From Bacillus cabrialesii (lineage in GTDB: Bacteria; Bacillota; Bacilli; Bacillales; Bacillaceae), in NCBI RefSeq assembly GCF_004124315.2, contig NZ_CP096889.1, positions 1,967,001-2,031,000 on the forward strand: a DNA stretch of 64,000 nucleotides. Direction: 5' to 3'. A program made the translations under genes and the position numbers. Shown here piece after piece: positions 61,801 to 64,000 of the stretch. Every line of letters begins with the position of its first letter. The first letter of the stretch is position 1. The notes beneath the pieces were generated by a model. That model saw only the letters and a program-made list of their open reading frames with translations. It ran no database searches and was not told the DNA's origin.

Positions 61801-64000
61801 TTCCTGCTATGAGTTCTGGCGTTCGTCCTGTCAACAAGGCTACGACTTGATCAGGCCCGACTCCCTTTCTCTTTAGAAGTGAAGCAATTTGATTTGCCCA
61901 GCTGTTCAGATCCGCGTAAGTTAACTCTTGTGTATCGCTGACAATTGCAATGGCATTAGGTGTTAGTTCAGCCTGCATTTCAAAGAGTCTGCTGATGGTT
62001 TCATTTCTTGGATATTCTATTTTTGTACGATTGAGCTCATGGATAAGGTACTGGGTCTCATCCTCGTTCAGTATATTAATTGTTCCGAGAGCGGCATTGT
62101 TGTCTTGGATGATGGAGAGTAACATATTGATGAAGTATTGAAGCCACTTTTCTAGCGTTTTTTTCTTATATAAGTCTGTACTAAATTCCATTTGGAACGT
62201 CAGCGAACCGCAGTGCTGTTCGTGAGCATACAGGGTTAAATCAAATTTGGACGTTTGATGCCCGTTGTTTGCTGCAGGTTTGAGATGCAGGTCTTCAAGC
62301 TGAATCGATTCCTGATCCATATTTTGAAGAACAAACATCACGTCAAACAGGGGATTCCTGCTCATATCCCGTGTGACACCAAGCTTGTCGACGAGCTCTT
62401 CGAACGGATAATCCTGATGCTCGTAGGCTTCCAATGCTGTGTCACGCACTTCCTGCAAATACTGCACAAACGGCTTTTCGCCCTCCGGGCGTGCCCGAAG
62501 CGCCAGCGTGTTCACAAACATGCCGAGTATCGGCTCAAGATCCTTGTGCGGACGGCCGGCGATTGGCGATCCGACGATGATATCTTCCTGTCCGCTTAAG
62601 CGTGACAATAACGCTGTGTAGGCCGCAAGAAGCACCATGTACAGTGTGCTTCCATTCTCCCGTGCCAGCTTGTGAAGCCCTGATGCGGCCTCTTGATCAA
62701 GCGTAAAGGAGACCTTGTCACCCGCGAAGCTCCGCACCGGCGGGCGGGTATGATCAGCCGGGAGATCCAGCACCGGCAGCTCGCCCTCGAGCTGCTTCAG
62801 CCAGTACGTCTCCTGCGTCTGGTACGCGTCTCCTTTTTTATATCCTTCCTGCCATACGGCGTAGTCTTTATATTGAATGGGAAGCGCCTGAAGGATCCGG
62901 TTGTTGTACAGCTCCCCGAATTCCCGAATCAGAATGTTGACGGAAACACCGTCTGATATGATGTGATGCATATCAACCAGCAACAGGTGCCGTTCACCTG
63001 ATACCTTTACGATTTGGGCACGGAACAGCGGAGCTTGGCTGAGATCAAACGGTTTGATAAACGCGGCTGCCGCTTCCTGTTCGGTTTGCTCGCCGAGGAC
63101 TGCTGTCTGTAATGCAAACGGCACCTCGGCATGGATGCGCTGCACCGGCTCGCCGCCGTCATCCTGTTCGAAAGATGTCCGAAGCGACTCGTGGCGCTTG
63201 ATCAGCTCTTTGAAAGCCCTGTCCAGCCTTTCGGGATCGAGCTTCCCTTCCAGTTCTAATACAGCCGGCATATTGTAGCCTGTCCCTCCGTCCTCCAGCT
63301 GCTGAAGGACATAAATCCGCTTTTGGGCAGATGAAACCGGATAGGTATCACGCTGTTCCGCCGGTTTCATTGCTTCATATGGACTGCCCGTTCCTTCACG
63401 GATAACAGAAGCCAGCCCTTCTACCGTCGGATGGGCAAACACATCTTTCAGCGGGACCTGTACATCGAACTCTTTTGAGATCCGGGACACAAGCGCCGTT
63501 GCTTTTAGAGAATGTCCTCCGCGGTCAAAGAAGTTGTCGTGAATCCCGACAGGGCCGTTTTTCAGCACGTCCTCCCACAGCTGGGCAAGCTTCATCTCGG
63601 TCACATTTCTCGGCGCCGTGTAAGTCTCCGCATCTGCAGCTCCGCCAGGAGCTGGCAGGGCGTTTCGGTCCAGCTTCCCGCTCGGCGTAACCGGCCACTG
63701 TTCCATCTCGATCATATGGGCTGGGATCATGTAGCCCGGCAGCCGTCTCTCAAGCTGCGCCCGCACTTCGTTTCTCCGAAGCCCTTCTATATAAGCGCAT
63801 AATTCCGGCTCGCCGCTGTCTGTCCGTACGGTAACGGCTGCCTCCCTTATGCCTTCTATGCTTCTAAGCGCTGATTCAATTTCTCCGGGCTCAATCCGGT
63901 AGCCTCTGATTTTGACTTGATCATCCAACCGGCCGAGGAATTCAACATGCCCGTCAGGGAGCCAGCGCGCCAAATCCCCGGTTTTGTACATGCGTTCACC
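58847..64000 (-). CDS. ppsC: Fengycin/plipastatin synthetase subunit C, C-terminal 1717 residues (partial)
   Basis: The frame is open at the window edge. What is visible: the end of the first adenylation domain (GRLDDQVKIRGYRIEPGEIE), its carrier domain (GGHSLKATALV, near 63510), a condensation domain (MHHIISDGVS), a full second adenylation domain (about 60560-62000; YIIYTSGSTGKPKG, GYGPTENTTFS), a carrier domain (GGDSIKALQV, near 60395) and an epimerisation domain (IHHLVVDGVAW). Specificity residues of the second module read DVFWIGGTF-K by eye, which fits Val (or Ala). This matches D-Ala/D-Val at fengycin position 6. ppsD follows after 19 bases. Confidence 0.95.
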   Translation of the reverse strand, partial: GERMYKTGDLARWLPDGHVEFLGRLDDQVKIRGYRIEPGEIESALRSIEGIREAAVTVRTDSGEPELCAYIEGLRRNEVRAQLERRLPGYMIPAHMIEMEQWPVTPSGKLDRNALPAPGGAADAETYTAPRNVTEMKLAQLWEDVLKNGPVGIHDNFFDRGGHSLKATALVSRISKEFDVQVPLKDVFAHPTVEGLASVIREGTGSPYEAMKPAEQRDTYPVSSAQKRIYVLQQLEDGGTGYNMPAVLELEGKLDPERLDRAFKELIKRHESLRTSFEQDDGGEPVQRIHAEVPFALQTAVLGEQTEQEAAAAFIKPFDLSQAPLFRAQIVKVSGERHLLLVDMHHIISDGVSVNILIREFGELYNNRILQALPIQYKDYAVWQEGYKKGDAYQTQETYWLKQLEGELPVLDLPADHTRPPVRSFAGDKVSFTLDQEAASGLHKLARENGSTLYMVLLAAYTALLSRLSGQEDIIVGSPIAGRPHKDLEPILGMFVNTLALRARPEGEKPFVQYLQEVRDTALEAYEHQDYPFEELVDKLGVTRDMSRNPLFDVMFVLQNMDQESIQLEDLHLKPAANNGHQTSKFDLTLYAHEQHCGSLTFQMEFSTDLYKKKTLEKWLQYFINMLLSIIQDNNAALGTINILNEDETQYLIHELNRTKIEYPRNETISRLFEMQAELTPNAIAIVSDTQELTYADLNSWANQIASLLKRKGVGPDQVVALLTGRTPELIAGMLGILKAGGAYLPIASDLPVERIAYILSDSGATFLLQSEKVEKRLLDIECEQIIIEDIQKQGETKNIESSAGPHSLAYIIYTSGSTGKPKGVMIEQRSVIRLVKNSNYIAFTPADRLLMTSSIGFDVVTFEIFGPLLNGAALHLSDKQAFLDCHQLKRYIDHHGITTMWLTSSLFNHLTEQKETTFSQLNHLIIGGEALSASHVNRIRNLCPDVSIWNGYGPTENTTFSTCFHIQKTYELSIPIGRPVGNSAAYILNKWGMLQPIGAVGELCVGGDGVARGYLGRPDLTKEKFIPNPFASGDRLYRTGDLARWLPDGTIEYVGRIDDQVKVRGYRVELGEIESALRQIDGVKEAAVLARTGQTGSKELFGYISVKAGTHAEQVRSLLARSLPNYMIPAYIIEMDTLPLTSNGKLNRKALPEPDFASKQTYVPPRNELEEQLALIWQEVLGIQRIGIEDSFFELGGDSIKALQVSARLGRHGLSLQVSDLFRHPKIKDVSPFIRKTERIIEQGPVEGDVPWTPVQQWFLSQDIEERHHFNQSVMLFHSGRLSEDALRASLKKLAEHHDALRMVYRNDNEKWIQINQSIHESQLYSLRISDLSQTEGGWETQIKQEVADLQQSINLQEGPLLHAAWFKTLTGDYLFLAIHHLVVDGVAWRILLEDLSAGYQQASSGQAIQLPPKTDSYQEYARRIQEYAQSSKLIREEAYWRSVEEQRAAELPYEMPLHENIDYSKRDSVSFSLSEADTDVLLQNVNYAYGTDTQDILLTAASLAICEWAGGSKLRIAMEGHGREHIMPELDISRTVGWFTSMYPALISFENHGGELGTAVKTVKDTLGRIPNKGVGYGMLKYLTHPENKSITFSKIPDISFNYLGQFNDIERQGSFRPSSLGSGKDITPTWKRKQIIEMSAMAADKKLHFNLSYPPARFHRDTMEQLINRIEHFLLDIMKHCAGKQKAEKTLSDFSSQSLTAEDLDSISSLVEEL
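62358..64000 (-). repeat. NRPS repeat copy in ppsC (end of A1, T1, start of C2), continues past the edge
   Basis: The counterpart of 51575-53217. The near identity continues to the last base of the window, so the full repeat is longer than can be measured here. Confidence 0.9.

Noticed and set aside
48010..64000. Many 60-200-codon frames on the plus strand across the pps genes
   Set aside because: All are antisense to the synthetase reading frames and several recur in both copies of the shared repeat. They are shadows.

Overview
The window is chromosomal DNA from a member of the Bacillus subtilis group. The gene order (yneA-yneB-ynzC-tkt-sirA ... citB ... parEC ... alsT-bglC-ynfE-xynC-xynD ... 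yngA to yngL-ppsEDC) and most protein sequences match what I remember of B. subtilis. Scattered substitutions and several strain-specific intergenic changes suggest a close relative or wild isolate rather than strain 168. All gene names rest on recalled sequence and order, not on a database search.

Left third (1-19.4 kb): the tail of the SOS operon (yneA end, yneB, ynzC); transketolase; sirA; cytochrome c maturation genes (ccdA, a CheY-like receiver, ccdC); a set of small spore proteins (cotM, sspP, sspO, sspN, tlp); aconitase citB with a recognisable CcpC-type operator; a thiol-disulfide oxidoreductase; a small FbpB-like protein; plsY; and the topoisomerase IV operon parE-parC.

Middle (19.4-31.5 kb): two small membrane-protein genes; the amino-acid symporter alsT with an exact TnrA/GlnR-type box; and a plant-polysaccharide block of GH5 cellulase bglC, ynfE, an unexpected alpha/beta-hydrolase, GH30 xylanase xynC and GH43 arabinofuranohydrolase xynD. 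Upstream of xynD lies a scarred 870-base stretch. It holds a decayed tandem copy of the xynD leader and signal-peptide region, scrambled pieces of an xynD-type CBM6 in the opposite orientation, and a broken reading frame. Then come yngA, yngB and yngC.

Right part (31.5-64 kb, nearly all minus strand): nrnB; the acyl-CoA carboxylase/degradation operon yngJ-I-H-HB-G-F-E; an accessory pair consisting of a TetR head fused to a membrane tail, plus a GNAT acetyltransferase; yngK; yngL; and the fengycin/plipastatin synthetase genes ppsE, ppsD and the 3' two thirds of ppsC. Active-site residues of the five complete adenylation domains fit Val/Ala, Pro, Glu/Gln, Tyr and Ile, the order expected for the last part of fengycin. 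A segment of about 1.64 kb is almost identical between ppsC and ppsD.

I saw no CRISPR array, rRNA, tRNA, insertion sequence or prophage. I found no convincing new multi-gene system. The most unusual items are the TetR-membrane fusion, the rearranged xylanolytic remnants, the inserted hydrolase and the ppsC/ppsD repeat.
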